A stretch of DNA of 64,000 bases from Chitiniphilus purpureus (GCF_025642115.1 NZ_CP106753.1:3721501-3785500), one strand, 5' to 3'; shown: positions 21,348 to 30,484, numbered from the stretch's first letter. The notes: generated by a model from the sequence alone, not told the origin. Translations and numbers: made by a program.

Positions 21348-22904
21348 TCAAAGCGCCAGGCTGGCGAGCCCATCGCGGTAATAGGCCCGGTCGGCGGCCG
21401 ACAGCTCCGGCAGCAGTGCCAGCAGCCGTTCCCGGCGCGCGACGGCGGCAGGCACGCCGCTGCCATGCCATAGCGCCTCGAACAACAGCCCGCACAGCTG
21501 GGTGGCGGGATAGCGGCGCTGGCCGCTGTCGTGCTCGTACAGCAGCGCCTCGGCCACGGCCCGCCAGCCACCCGGCCGGTTGAATTGCGCAAGGGCGTCG
21601 GCGAACGGGTCGGCCCAGGCGGCAAGCTGCGCCGGCGTGCATGGCGCTACGGCGGCACCACGTGCGATGCGCATCAGGAACAACGCATTCCACACCGAGG
21701 GCTGACGGTTGCCCGCCTGCTGGCACAGCCATTCGCTGTACGCAATCCACCGAACCGCCTGCGCCGCCGCGTCCGGTAGCGGCCGCAGCCCGGCAGCGTG
21801 GAACAACCATAGTGCCATCCCATGATTGGCCGCCGCCTGCTGCGTGGCCTCGACCTGTCCTTGCGCCTGCGCAATCGCCAGCGCGTGGCCGAAGTGCGCC
21901 AGCGCCTCAGCGGCCAGGGCGGCTGCCGCATGCGCCTGTGGCGCCGCGAGGGCAGTCGAACGCAGCGTCAACGCCCACAGGTTGTGCCATTCGAAGCCGA
22001 TCTGCGGATGGTGGGCGAGCAGGGCCGTATGGCCGGTCTGCATGGTCGCGAGCAGGTTGCGCGCCCGATCAAGCTCACGCCTGTCGTAGGCGCACCAGGC
22101 CAGCAGCAGTTGCTGCATCGCCACCGGCTCGGCCGCTGCAACCAGACCTGCGCCGCGACGCAGCCGCTGCAGCCGCCGCACACACGCCAGCGCCTGGCGG
22201 CTGTCACCCAGGCGGCGCCACACCCAGGCCTCGGTCAACAGCCGTTGCGCCTCCAGCTGCGGCGTGTGGGCATGGCAGGCGGCCGCCTTGAGCGCGGAGA
22301 GCGCGCTGCCGGCGCCGGTGGCCGAGACCAGCGCACCGTGCCGCAGCGCCTGCTGCGCGCTGGCCATCTGCTGCCAGAACGGCAATGCCGCCGGATCCGG
22401 CAACGTCTGCAGGGCAGGCCCGGTACCGGCCCCTTGACCGAGGAAGGCGGCGATGTCGGCGGCGGTGGCGGGCTGGCCCGTCACCTGCAGCACCGGCATG
22501 TCACCCGCAGCCAGCCAGAACGGCCCCTGGCTGCGCCGCTCCACATTCAGGAAACGCGGATCGCGCGCGGCGTCGTCCCCCCAGCCTGCCGACACCCCCC
22601 AGGCTGCGAAGTCGCGGAACGCCCGGCTGATCACCATGCGCAGCGTCTTGGCCTCGCTGATCGCGCCACTCAGTTCCGCCACCGCCACACGGGGCTCGCC
22701 GGCCTGTGCCGCCTGCACCAGCCGCACCAGCAGCCAAAGCGATTGGAACGGCGCACGTCGGCCATCCACAGTCTGCGGCGTGGTCAGCTCCACCACCGGC
22801 CCCTGTGACAGCGGGGACGGCGGATGCACTGCGCCGCCGTCCAGGCGCCGCATAGCATGGTCGTCGTGGCGTGCCGCCGGTGCGCGTTCCGGGAGATCTG
22901 TCAT
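21348..22904 (-). CDS. Unrecognised TPR-like alanine-rich protein
   Basis: Up to 518 residues from the ATG at 22904; another start at 22853 is possible and the upstream Shine-Dalgarno signal is weak. I do not recognise the family. Residues from about 40 to 130 (SLWLLVRLVQAAQAGEPRVA, ISEAKTLRMVISRAFRDF) could be a winged-helix-like domain. The rest is a long run of amphipathic, Ala/Leu/Gln-rich helices resembling degenerate tetratricopeptide repeats. No signal peptide or membrane helix is apparent. The ATG at 22904 overlaps the start codon of the divergent beta-lactamase gene within one CATG, so a regulatory relation is possible but not shown. Confidence 0.55.
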   Translation of the reverse strand: MTDLPERAPAARHDDHAMRRLDGGAVHPPSPLSQGPVVELTTPQTVDGRRAPFQSLWLLVRLVQAAQAGEPRVAVAELSGAISEAKTLRMVISRAFRDFAAWGVSAGWGDDAARDPRFLNVERRSQGPFWLAAGDMPVLQVTGQPATAADIAAFLGQGAGTGPALQTLPDPAALPFWQQMASAQQALRHGALVSATGAGSALSALKAAACHAHTPQLEAQRLLTEAWVWRRLGDSRQALACVRRLQRLRRGAGLVAAAEPVAMQQLLLAWCAYDRRELDRARNLLATMQTGHTALLAHHPQIGFEWHNLWALTLRSTALAAPQAHAAAALAAEALAHFGHALAIAQAQGQVEATQQAAANHGMALWLFHAAGLRPLPDAAAQAVRWIAYSEWLCQQAGNRQPSVWNALFLMRIARGAAVAPCTPAQLAAWADPFADALAQFNRPGGWRAVAEALLYEHDSGQRRYPATQLCGLLFEALWHGSGVPAAVARRERLLALLPELSAADRAYYRDGLASLAL

Positions 22905-24042
22905 GCGTCTGTCCATCCGTCCATTGTCTCTGCTTGCGCGGGCCGCCATGGTGCTGGCGCTGTCACCGCTGTCACACGCAACCGGGCTCATCGAGCGCCC
23001 CGGCTGGGGTGCCCTGTTCGAACGGCACGGCCTGCACGGCACCTTTGTGCTGTACGACGTGGCTGCCGAGCGTACCTACGTCTGGAACGCCGGGCGCGCC
23101 CGTACCCGCTATACGCCCGCCTCCACCTACAAGATCCCCAACAGCCTGATCGCGCTGGAGACCGGTGCGGTAAAGGATCTGGACGAAGTCATCCCCTATG
23201 GCGGCGGCCCCACCTTCCTGCCGCAGTGGGCGCACGATATGGCGTTGCCCGAGGCGATCCGTGTCTCCAACGTGCCGGTCTACCAGCAGGTGGCACGCCG
23301 CATCGGCCATGCCCGGATGAACTTCTGGGTACAGCGGCTGGGCTACGGCAACCAGCGCATCGGCCACGTGATCGACCAGTTCTGGCTGCAAGGGCCGTTG
23401 GCGATCTCCGCGCTGGAGCAGACCCGCTTCCTCGCCCGGCTGGCGCAGGGGCACCTGCCGCTGTCGGTGCGCAGCCAGGCGCTGGTGCAGCAGATCACGG
23501 TGCAGGAAAGCAATCCCGGGTATACGCTGCACGCCAAGACCGGCTGGGCCACCGACCGGCAGCCCCATCTGGGTTGGTGGGTCGGCTGGGTGCTGCGGGG
23601 CGGCAAGGTCTACAGCTTTGCACTCAACGTCGACCTTGTGAACGAGACCGATGGCGCACAACGGATACCGCTGGGCAGGGCGTTGCTGCAGGATGCGGGG
23701 GTGATACCGCACCCGCCGGCGGCGTATACGGCCCTTCACCGCTGCACCTGCGGGCCGCAGCCCCGCGCCAGGGCAGCAAGGCGCACACCGTACAACGCCA
23801 GCACCAGCAACAGGCCGCTCCACAGCAGCAGGGTCTTGGCGCTGGTGAGCCAGCCACACAGCGCGGCCCAGCCGTCGTACCGGGCCGGCAAGCAGGCCAT
23901 CAGCGTCACGATCAGGCCGTCTTCCAGCAGGTTGAGCACGGCCGCTGCCAGCGGCAGCAGGCCCAGGCGCACCCGCCATGCCGGCGTCACCCGCGCCAGG
24001 CCGGCCGCGTGGCTCAAGGCGGCCCCCAGCATCAGGACATAG
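22903..24042 (+). CDS. Class D (OXA-type) beta-lactamase, probable 3' frameshift
   Basis: The ATG at 22903 has a good GGGAG site ahead and begins a signal peptide ending near residue 26 (LSHATG). Class D motifs are complete: active-site S74-T-Y-K77, S122-N-V, Y148-G-N, W161 and K212-T-G. The enzyme domain is finished by about residue 266, the usual class D length, but the frame continues 113 residues more to 24042. That tail is arginine/serine-rich and lies antisense to the convergent membrane-protein gene. At the domain end, in a run of five G (23697-23701), the +1 frame reads TGA at 23702-23704, so one extra base would explain the lost stop. A periplasmic serine beta-lactamase is likely; spectrum unknown. 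Confidence 0.85.
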   Translation: MRLSIRPLSLLARAAMVLALSPLSHATGLIERPGWGALFERHGLHGTFVLYDVAAERTYVWNAGRARTRYTPASTYKIPNSLIALETGAVKDLDEVIPYGGGPTFLPQWAHDMALPEAIRVSNVPVYQQVARRIGHARMNFWVQRLGYGNQRIGHVIDQFWLQGPLAISALEQTRFLARLAQGHLPLSVRSQALVQQITVQESNPGYTLHAKTGWATDRQPHLGWWVGWVLRGGKVYSFALNVDLVNETDGAQRIPLGRALLQDAGVIPHPPAAYTALHRCTCGPQPRARAARRTPYNASTSNRPLHSSRVLALVSQPHSAAQPSYRAGKQAISVTIRPSSSRLSTAAASGSRPRRTRHAGVTRARPAAWLKAAPSIRT

Positions 24043-24314
24043 AGCGGGATCAGCACCAGCAGGTCCAGCAGCAGGATCTGCCGGTAGATCCGCCAGGCCG
24101 CAGCGTTGTACGCGGTCAGGTGGGCATAGGCGGTGGCGGCGTCGTAATGGGGCAGCACATTCAGGAGGGTCTTGCCACCACTCGCCTGCTGCAGTGCCGG
24201 GATCGAGAACGGCAGCAACGGCGAGTTGACCAGCCAGAGCGCCGCGGCGAACGCGAGCACCAGGGCGATCAGGCGGCGGGGCGTGGCAAGACGCTGGAAC
24301 AGCGGGGCGGACAT
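23736..24314 (-). CDS. Hypothetical multi-pass membrane protein
   Basis: About 192 residues from the ATG at 24314, with a GGAG ribosome-binding site. It has about five hydrophobic segments: near residues 12-30, a central pair with LLLDLLVLIPLYVLMLGAAL, a segment around LLPLAAAVLNLLEDGLIVTL, and a C-terminal helix. No family recognised. It follows the MerR-type gene by 55 bases on the same strand and is probably its partner. The extended beta-lactamase frame runs antisense through its 3' half. Confidence 0.65.
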   Translation of the reverse strand: MSAPLFQRLATPRRLIALVLAFAAALWLVNSPLLPFSIPALQQASGGKTLLNVLPHYDAATAYAHLTAYNAAAWRIYRQILLLDLLVLIPLYVLMLGAALSHAAGLARVTPAWRVRLGLLPLAAAVLNLLEDGLIVTLMACLPARYDGWAALCGWLTSAKTLLLWSGLLLVLALYGVRLAALARGCGPQVQR

Positions 24315-24369
24315 GGCAGTCTCCGAAGGCACGAAGCCCGCAGCGTGCACTCTGCCCCGTGCGGGAGAG

Positions 24370-24735
24370 TCAAGCGTTGTCCGCGTCGCCTTGCAGTCGG
24401 CGCTTCAGCTGCCGCAGTTGCGCCATCCGCTGCTGCACCGCCGCGACCTCGGCCTGCAGTGCATCGAGCTTCTGCTCGATCAGCGCGTACACCCGCGTGC
24501 AATGTCCAGGGCCGAAGGCGTTCTGCAGCAAGGGGCGCAGGCTCTCCAGGCTGAAACCGTGCGCCCTGGCCTCACGGATCAGCGTGATGCGCGCGATGGC
24601 GTCCGCATCGTAGACACGGTAGCGGCCGCGCCGCGGCGCGGGCGGGATCAGACCCGCCGCCTCGTAGAACCGGATCGCCTTCACCGTCACGCCTGCCGCC
24701 CTGGCTGCGGCACCGATCAACAATGTCTCGGGCAT
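24370..24735 (-). CDS. MerR-family transcriptional regulator
   Basis: 121 residues from the ATG at 24735, preceded by GGGGAAGG. The N-terminal winged helix is of MerR type (AGVTVKAIRFYEAAGLI, then GRYRVYDADAIARI), and a long dimerisation helix ends the protein. One cysteine (GHC) lies at the start of that helix, where ZntR-like proteins have a metal ligand. The C-terminal cysteine pair of true metal sensors is absent, so the inducer is not evident. It probably controls the membrane protein encoded next in the same direction. Confidence 0.82.
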   Translation of the reverse strand: MPETLLIGAAARAAGVTVKAIRFYEAAGLIPPAPRRGRYRVYDADAIARITLIREARAHGFSLESLRPLLQNAFGPGHCTRVYALIEQKLDALQAEVAAVQQRMAQLRQLKRRLQGDADNA

Positions 24736-25421
24736 CGCCTTCCCCTTGCCTATGCTCGCACCACGGGTCCGGGTGCATCTGCTTCCCATCATGCCGCGCC
24801 ATTGCCACGGCAAGGACCGGAGCCTGCGCAAGGCGCACACGACGACCCCGGTCAGCCGGACATCATAGCCAACCGCAAGCTGGGTGTCAGCGGATGCTGG
24901 ATGCCGGTGCAGCGGCACTGGATATCACCGCCCTGGCCTGCCCACGGCGGGGCATTGCTTTCCGGCAGCGATTTTCGTGCGGCGATCGTCTTGCAGATGC
25001 CGCAGGGACACGATGACCACGCCGGAGTGACGACTTGGCCGATGCCCTTTGCCACACCACGGCCCGGGGTGCAGGCCCGCCCCGGGGCTGGGCGCGTTCG
25101 TGGCATCCGCGCCGCAGGCGCGGTTCAACCCGCCTTCAGCCGCCCCGGTGCTCGGCAGCAGCAAGGGGCTGCACGCACTCGACCGCCCGCCGCGTCTGGT
25201 GGTGAGGCAGGCCGCCTGCAGCATCCAACAACCGCCGCGACCGGACAACAAGCCCATCTGGCCGCAGCACCCGCGAAACGCGGTGCGGCCAGCGCATGAT
25301 GCACTGGACTGCAACCAGGGCAAACACGCCAATCCGGGCGTAGTGCACGCCGGGCCGGCCGCCTAAAGTGGTCAGCATGCCGGGGCCGGTGGCCGTCCGG
25401 GACGACTTGGAGGAATACAGG
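24736..25421. other. Gap of about 690 bases without a supported gene
   Basis: Several overlapping frames exist on both strands, but none has a ribosome-binding site, family motif or consistent codon use. Part of the minus strand (about 25200-25330) reads WPHRVSRVLRPDG, faintly methyltransferase-like, and could be a relic. Otherwise nothing recognisable. Confidence 0.4.
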
Positions 25422-25769
25422 ATGGAGACGTCATCACTGGCCGGCTGCTGGGAACTCGTTTCCGGCGAATGCCTGGACAACGGCCACCTGCTGCAGTACG
25501 GCGAAGCGCAGCTACGTGCGCGCAAGGTGCTGGCCAATGGTTATTTCAGTTTCGTCACCCATCAGCAGGGTGCATTCTGGGCAGCCGGCAGCGGGCGCTA
25601 TACCGTCGACGGCCAGCAGTACACCGAGCGGCCGGACCTGGGCACCTTCCCACCCGAGGCGATGCGCGACTATGTGTTCCGGTTCCGGCTGGAAGGCGAT
25701 CTGTGGCACAACACGCGTTGGGAGGATGGTGTACAGGTCGAATACGAAGTCTGGCGACGGGTGGGATAA
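25422..25769 (+). CDS. Small lipocalin-like hypothetical protein
   Basis: 115 residues from the ATG at 25422, with a strong GGAGGA site. The pattern GCWELVSGE near the start, alternating strands and a final RWEDGVQVEYEVWRRV resemble small lipocalin-like domains. No signal peptide, so it is probably cytosolic. Ligand and role unknown. It is flanked by long non-coding gaps and appears monocistronic. Confidence 0.6.
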   Translation: METSSLAGCWELVSGECLDNGHLLQYGEAQLRARKVLANGYFSFVTHQQGAFWAAGSGRYTVDGQQYTERPDLGTFPPEAMRDYVFRFRLEGDLWHNTRWEDGVQVEYEVWRRVG

Positions 25770-25959
25770 GCTGCACCGGCGAGCACCGCATATCGCCTGC
25801 ATCCGGCAGGTCTTCCCATCGCCCCGGCCCCGCACTTGCCACGGGCGCAGTGATTGAGTACAACACCCACCGCACCAGCGGCGGGCAGCGGGCGCCAGCA
25901 TGGCGGACCATGCGATGCGCCGCCGCCGGCCCGACGTCCGCCGTTGCGAGAGGGGTGAC

Positions 25960-27084
25960 TTGAACAAGAACGTATGGCGGCGGCTGTGCCGCTGGGCTGT
26001 CGGATTCTGGCCGCAGGCCCTGGTCGCGGGCCGGCAGGAGCGGCTGCTCGGCTGTCTTGGCGCCGGGATCGGGCTGATGGTGACCGAATGGGTGGGGCGG
26101 CATGCGCTGGGCGCGGCCAGCCCCTGGTTCATCGCGCCGATGGGTGCGTCAGCCGTGCTGCTGTTCGCGGTGCCGGCCAGTCCGCTGGCCCAGCCCTGGT
26201 CCATCATCGGCGGCAATGCGATCTCGGCGCTGATCGGGGTGGCCTGTGCCCAGCTGCTGGGCGACGGGGGCCTCGCCGCGGCCGCCGCGGCGGCGCTGGC
26301 GATCGGCGTCATGTTCTCGCTGCGCTGTCTGCACCCGCCCGGGGGCGCCGTGGCGCTGACGGCGGTGCTCGGCGGCCCGGGCGTGCATGCGCTGGGCTTC
26401 GGCTTCGCGCTCTATCCGGTGCTGGTCAACTCCCTGTCGATGGCGGTGCTGGCCATCGTGTTCAACAATGCGGCCCGCCGCCGTTATCCCCATCATGTGC
26501 CGCCGCCGGCCCAGACCCATCGCACCCAGGACCCGCCGCCGACACAGCGTGCCGGCATCACCCGGGCCGACCTGCATGCGGCGCTGGCGCAGGGCGAGCT
26601 GCTGGACGTGGACGAGGACGACGTGCAGGACGTGCTGTCGCGCGCCTTCCAGCACGCGTTCGAACGGCGCTACGGCCAGTTGCGCTGTGCCGACTTCATG
26701 GCCCGCGACCTGGTCACCGTCGACGCCGACACACCCTGCGCCGAAGCGTACCGGTTGCTGGAGCGGCATCGCATCGCGGCATTGCCGGTGGTGACGGCGA
26801 CGGGCCGGCTGGAAGGGCTCGTCACCCTGCACGATCTGATCGCCGCACCGCTCGACACCCTGCCGCCGCTGGCGCGCAGCAAAGCGGCAGTCTCACAGGT
26901 GATGACCACCGGCGTCATCACCGCACATGAAGAGGACACCATCGCCGCGCTGGTGCCGCTGTTCTCCGACCGGGGTCTGCATCACGTACCGGTGGTGAAC
27001 GACGAGGGCATCCTCCGCGGCATGATGAGCCAAAGTGATCTGGTCGCAGCCTTGTTCCATACCCGCCTGCGCGCCGTGGCCTAG
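25960..27084 (+). CDS. HPP-family membrane protein with two CBS domains
   Basis: About 374 residues if begun at the TTG at 25960, which has a GAGAGGGG site; an ATG at 25900 is the alternative. The N-terminal half is an HPP domain of four hydrophobic helices with the hallmark RCLHPPGGAVAL. The C-terminal half carries a CBS pair: first around DFMARDLVTVDADTPCAEA, second around VMTTGVITAHEEDTIAALV. HPP proteins are integral inner-membrane proteins, some linked to nitrite transport; CBS pairs usually sense adenine nucleotides. It stands alone here. Confidence 0.8.
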   Translation: MNKNVWRRLCRWAVGFWPQALVAGRQERLLGCLGAGIGLMVTEWVGRHALGAASPWFIAPMGASAVLLFAVPASPLAQPWSIIGGNAISALIGVACAQLLGDGGLAAAAAAALAIGVMFSLRCLHPPGGAVALTAVLGGPGVHALGFGFALYPVLVNSLSMAVLAIVFNNAARRRYPHHVPPPAQTHRTQDPPPTQRAGITRADLHAALAQGELLDVDEDDVQDVLSRAFQHAFERRYGQLRCADFMARDLVTVDADTPCAEAYRLLERHRIAALPVVTATGRLEGLVTLHDLIAAPLDTLPPLARSKAAVSQVMTTGVITAHEEDTIAALVPLFSDRGLHHVPVVNDEGILRGMMSQSDLVAALFHTRLRAVA

Positions 27085-27608
27085 GCGCCGCGGTTCCCCG
27101 GGGCGACGCTCCTGGGATGCAGCACGGCACCTCATCGCCGGCGATGCAGCGGGCCTGGTCCGAGCGCCGCAGTACCGGGCATGACAGGGGCGCGCACCGC
27201 AGGCACGGCGCCCTTGTCAACCGCCAGCAGGGCGGCCTATTGCGGACCGCCGCACAACGACACCGCCCTGAGCACGTCCTGCGCAGCGTGCGACGCCGGT
27301 GCCACCGGGTGTGGCACTTCCGGTCCGCGGCGCCGCCGGAGTAGCGCTCGCCGTAGCGGCTGGAGATCGCAAGTGCGGGGGCCACCGCGCAGCCCGGAAC
27401 AGCAGGGGTTCGATGCCACGGTATTCGCGGTCGGACCAGTGGAAATGGCTCTTATCGTGATGCAGACTGTCCGGAGAAATCCCACACGGCCGTTTCCGCG
27501 CTGCCCGGCACGCAGACCTGCACTGCAGTGTGCGCCGGCGGAATGCCACAGACCGCACCAGGGCATCCGCATCGGCCCGGGGGCGACACAAAGACCGCGG
27601 GCCGGCCG
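27085..27608. other. Gap of about 520 bases without a supported gene
   Basis: Short arginine/proline-rich frames occur on both strands, but none has a start signal or family motif. No tRNA cloverleaf, repeat or clear terminator was found. Confidence 0.4.
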
Positions 27609-28124
27609 CTAGAAGTTGCCGTAATTCTTCATGCAGCCCATCACATGGTTGTTCGGATTGGACAGGCACAGGTAGAAGTCGCGGGCCCGACCGGAACTGG
27701 ACTGGCACTCGCCCACCGAAAAGCGGCCGCGAGCCTGGTTGAGCTGGGTGTTGAACCGGTCGTACTGGTCCTTGGCCACATAGCCGTCCTTGTAGTTCTT
27801 GCGCCCCACCTCCAGCATCGAATCGATGCCGGACTGCCCATCCTTGACCGCCTGGGTGCAATTGAGCGTGCTGGCCTGCTTGGTCTTCAGCAGTGACTTG
27901 CCCAGCGCCTCGGCGAACTCCTGCGTTTCCTTGTTGATGGGCTTGACCGGCGTCGAGCCGGTCATGCCGCTGTTGCTGAAGGTCTTCACCTGCTGGGCAT
28001 TCTTGTTTTCAGGCGGCTGGTTGCTGTACTGGGTGACGCCATTCTCGTCGACCCATTTGTAGACGGCAGCCTGTGCGGCGCCAGCCAGCAGCGCAAGGCA
28101 AAGTACGATCAGACGGTTACGCAT
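27609..28124 (-). CDS. DUF4124-domain secreted protein
   Basis: 171 residues from the ATG at 28124. A signal peptide ends at AGAAQAA, followed directly by the DUF4124 signature YKWVDENGVTQYSNQPP. The remaining part is hydrophilic with three cysteines and a C-terminal LSNPNNHVMGCMKNYG. It is likely periplasmic. DUF4124 is widespread in proteobacterial envelope proteins without a known activity. It may share a transcript with the ankyrin protein gene upstream, 135 bases away. Confidence 0.75.
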   Translation of the reverse strand: MRNRLIVLCLALLAGAAQAAVYKWVDENGVTQYSNQPPENKNAQQVKTFSNSGMTGSTPVKPINKETQEFAEALGKSLLKTKQASTLNCTQAVKDGQSGIDSMLEVGRKNYKDGYVAKDQYDRFNTQLNQARGRFSVGECQSSSGRARDFYLCLSNPNNHVMGCMKNYGNF

Positions 28125-28259
28125 GGTTGAACCCGCTTCAGTCGATTGTTCGGTCCGCCGGGCCGGATGGCCCACGCGGTACAGGGTGCGGGCATCGTCC
28201 TCGCCCGCCTTGTCGCACGGTTGATCTGCAGTGGGTCACCTCTCCTGGTTGGTGCGCCG

Positions 28260-28868
28260 CTAGGGTTCCCGCGGCGTCTCGAACAGTCGCAGCATGGCTG
28301 GCTGTCCTTGTCTTCGGGCGTACTCGCCCACGGTAAAGCCCTGTCCGCCGTCAACGCCGGTCACGCGCTGTTGCGGATCGGCACCGCGCTGCAGCAGCAG
28401 GTTGGCGATGGCGACGTTGTTTTTCGCCACCGCCCAGAACAGCAGGCTGCGGCCCTGCTCGTCCACCTCGTCGATCCGGGCGCCGGACAGGATCAATGCC
28501 GCGGCGCTATCGCTGGCGTCGTGCTCGATCGCCAGCCGCAGGGGCGAGCGGCCGGCGGCATTGGGCTGGTCCGGGTCGGCGCCGGCCTTGAGCAGTCGCA
28601 GTACGAGGCCGGGCTGCTCATGCCGCGCCGCCAGATGCAGCGGCGTGTTTTCCCAGAGGTCCGCCGGATCGTGGCCGTTCACCGCCAGCCCGGGCAGCAG
28701 GCAGTCCAGCTGCGCCTCCCTGCCTTCGCGCACCGCCACCGCCAGCGTCAGCCACGGATCGGCCACCTTGGGGCAGGGTGCGGCGGGCAGCGACGCAGGC
28801 CACAGCACGGCACAGGCCACGGCCAGCCGCCACGGAGGAAGGCACAGGAACAGGCGCGGCAGTGGCAT
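28260..28868 (-). CDS. Secreted ankyrin-repeat protein
   Basis: 202 residues with an N-terminal signal peptide (hydrophobic stretch to about residue 30). After a short spacer come four ankyrin-type repeats: ENTPLHLAARHEQ, GRSPLRLAIEHDA, GRSLLFWAVAKNN and a last one with TVGEYARRQGQ. Ankyrin repeats bind proteins; a periplasmic location is inferred. It resembles stand-alone periplasmic ankyrin proteins of the AnkB kind, but no catalase partner is nearby. Confidence 0.75.
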   Translation of the reverse strand: MPLPRLFLCLPPWRLAVACAVLWPASLPAAPCPKVADPWLTLAVAVREGREAQLDCLLPGLAVNGHDPADLWENTPLHLAARHEQPGLVLRLLKAGADPDQPNAAGRSPLRLAIEHDASDSAAALILSGARIDEVDEQGRSLLFWAVAKNNVAIANLLLQRGADPQQRVTGVDGGQGFTVGEYARRQGQPAMLRLFETPREP

Positions 28869-29257
28869 GGGGACAGTTGAATACGGGTTTGCAAGCTGAC
28901 TGCAGGTTAGCAGGTCGTCCCCGGGCGGGATAGGCCGGCGTCATGGCGTGACCGGAACGCAACAGCGCCCCATGCCAGCCCCAGTCCCGGGCCGCCTGCA
29001 CGGGTCCGCAGCCCACGGCGCCTTGTCTCAGCTTGCGCAAAACACCGCTGAAAATTCCTGAAAAAGCCGTCGCCGGGCAGCCGGCGCTCACGCGCAGCGC
29101 CAGCGGGCAGGTCGAGTGCCAGCAAGGCGGGGCAGTGCCTGAAAATCAGGGCCGATGCCGCGGCTCCCCCAAAATCGGCCCATTGCGGGCCGCAGGCGCG
29201 CTCCGTTAAACAGGAGGGGCTGTACCCATAACAACCGAATCGAGAGGAGCCCATCCC
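28869..29257. other. Divergent gap ahead of the GH18 gene
   Basis: 389 bases between the divergent ankyrin and GH18 genes. A short hairpin (CCTGA-AAA-TCAGG, near 29138) and a GAGAGGAG ribosome-binding site for the GH18 gene are visible. No coding sequence is supported. Confidence 0.4.
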
Positions 29258-30484
29258 ATGATCCATCGTCGTACCGTATTGCAGTGCGCGCTGCTCGCCT
29301 GCATGCTCGCCCCGTTGCCACAGCTGGCCGCCGCCGCGCCCGATGCGCAGTCCGCCAAGCACCATGGCCATGCCAAGCGGGCCGAAGTCGTCGCCTACAT
29401 CCGCACCTGGGCCATGCCGGACGGGCGCTTCTGGCGGGCCAAGGACATCGATGGCAAGGCCATCACCCAGCTCAATCTGGCCTTCGCCTCGATCCGCCCG
29501 GACGGCACGGTGTTCATCCGCGACCTGGAGCCGCAGCCGCCCGGCCCGGACGGGGTGACGCCGCCGGTGTTCAAGACGCTATGGCATGAAGTGGCCAAGC
29601 TGCAGCGCAAGCATCCGCACCTGAAGATCAACCTGTCGGTGGGCGGCTGGGGCGCCGAAGGCTTCTCGGACATGGCGATGACCGCAGAGGGGCGTGCCCG
29701 CTTCATCGGGAGCCTGCTGGCGCTGGTGGAGCGGCACCAGCTCTCGGGCGTCGGTATCGAATGGCAGTATCCGGTGGGGCCGGACTGGGGGCTGCCGATC
29801 AAGACCGACCCCAAGGACCGCGACAACTATCCGCTGCTGCTCGAGGAAACCCGCGCCGCGCTCGACCGGCTCTCGGCCCGCACCGGCCGCAAGTATCAGC
29901 TCACCGCCGCCGTGCCGTCCGGCCCGTGGTTCGTGCAGAAGAACGATCTGCAGCGCACGGTGAAGTCGGTGGACTACCTGACGGTGACCGCCTACGGCGC
30001 CTATGGCAGCTGGAGTGCCACCACCGGGCACTTCTCCAACCTGTTCCAGCGCACCGACGACCCGGCCTTCGGCGGCTGGAGCGCGGACCAGAGCATGCGT
30101 GTCTATCTGGACGCCGGCGTGGCGCCGAACAAGCTCCTGATGGGCGTGCCGTTCTACGGCGCGGCTTGGCGCGAGGTGAACAGCGCGCAGAACGGCCTGT
30201 TCCAGCCCTTCGCCGCCGGGGCCGCCAATGCCAGTCCGACCTGGGATGACGTCAAGGCGCAGTTCCTGGACGAGGATGGCTTCGTGCGCCACTGGGATGA
30301 CACCGCCAAGGTGCCCTGGCTGTACAACGGCGACGTGATGGTCAGCTACGAGGACCCGGAAAGCCTGCGCCACAAGGTGAAATACCTGAAGGAACAGCGC
30401 CTGGGCGGCCTGACGGTCTGGGAGTATGCGCACGACCTGAAGGGTGAGCTGCTGGACGAGATCAACGACGCGCTGCGCGACTGA
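29258..30484 (+). CDS. Secreted GH18 protein lacking catalytic residues
   Basis: 408 residues with a signal peptide (hydrophobic core to about residue 27). The GH18 barrel is recognisable from VVAYIRTWAMPDG (about 44), INLSVGGWG (124-132) and the end VWEYAHDLKGELLDEI. The catalytic strand that should read DGxDxDxE instead reads SGVGIEWQYP: Ser163, Gly166, Glu168 and Gln170 replace the three aspartates and the proton-donating glutamate. The later MTYD motif reads TAYG, keeping Tyr246 but losing Asp. The fold seems preserved with all acids lost, so it is probably a carbohydrate-binding (chi-lectin-like) protein rather than a chitinase. It has a good ribosome-binding site and no other defects, so it does not look like a decaying gene. 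Confidence 0.8.
   Translation: MIHRRTVLQCALLACMLAPLPQLAAAAPDAQSAKHHGHAKRAEVVAYIRTWAMPDGRFWRAKDIDGKAITQLNLAFASIRPDGTVFIRDLEPQPPGPDGVTPPVFKTLWHEVAKLQRKHPHLKINLSVGGWGAEGFSDMAMTAEGRARFIGSLLALVERHQLSGVGIEWQYPVGPDWGLPIKTDPKDRDNYPLLLEETRAALDRLSARTGRKYQLTAAVPSGPWFVQKNDLQRTVKSVDYLTVTAYGAYGSWSATTGHFSNLFQRTDDPAFGGWSADQSMRVYLDAGVAPNKLLMGVPFYGAAWREVNSAQNGLFQPFAAGAANASPTWDDVKAQFLDEDGFVRHWDDTAKVPWLYNGDVMVSYEDPESLRHKVKYLKEQRLGGLTVWEYAHDLKGELLDEINDALRD

Noticed and set aside
23705..24042. Extra C-terminal domain of the beta-lactamase
   Set aside because: The segment is antisense to a membrane-protein gene, has no domain features and is better explained by a lost stop.
25136..25537. Minus-strand frame with a methyltransferase-like phrase
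   Set aside because: Only about a dozen residues look similar, with no start signal and overlap with the lipocalin-like gene.
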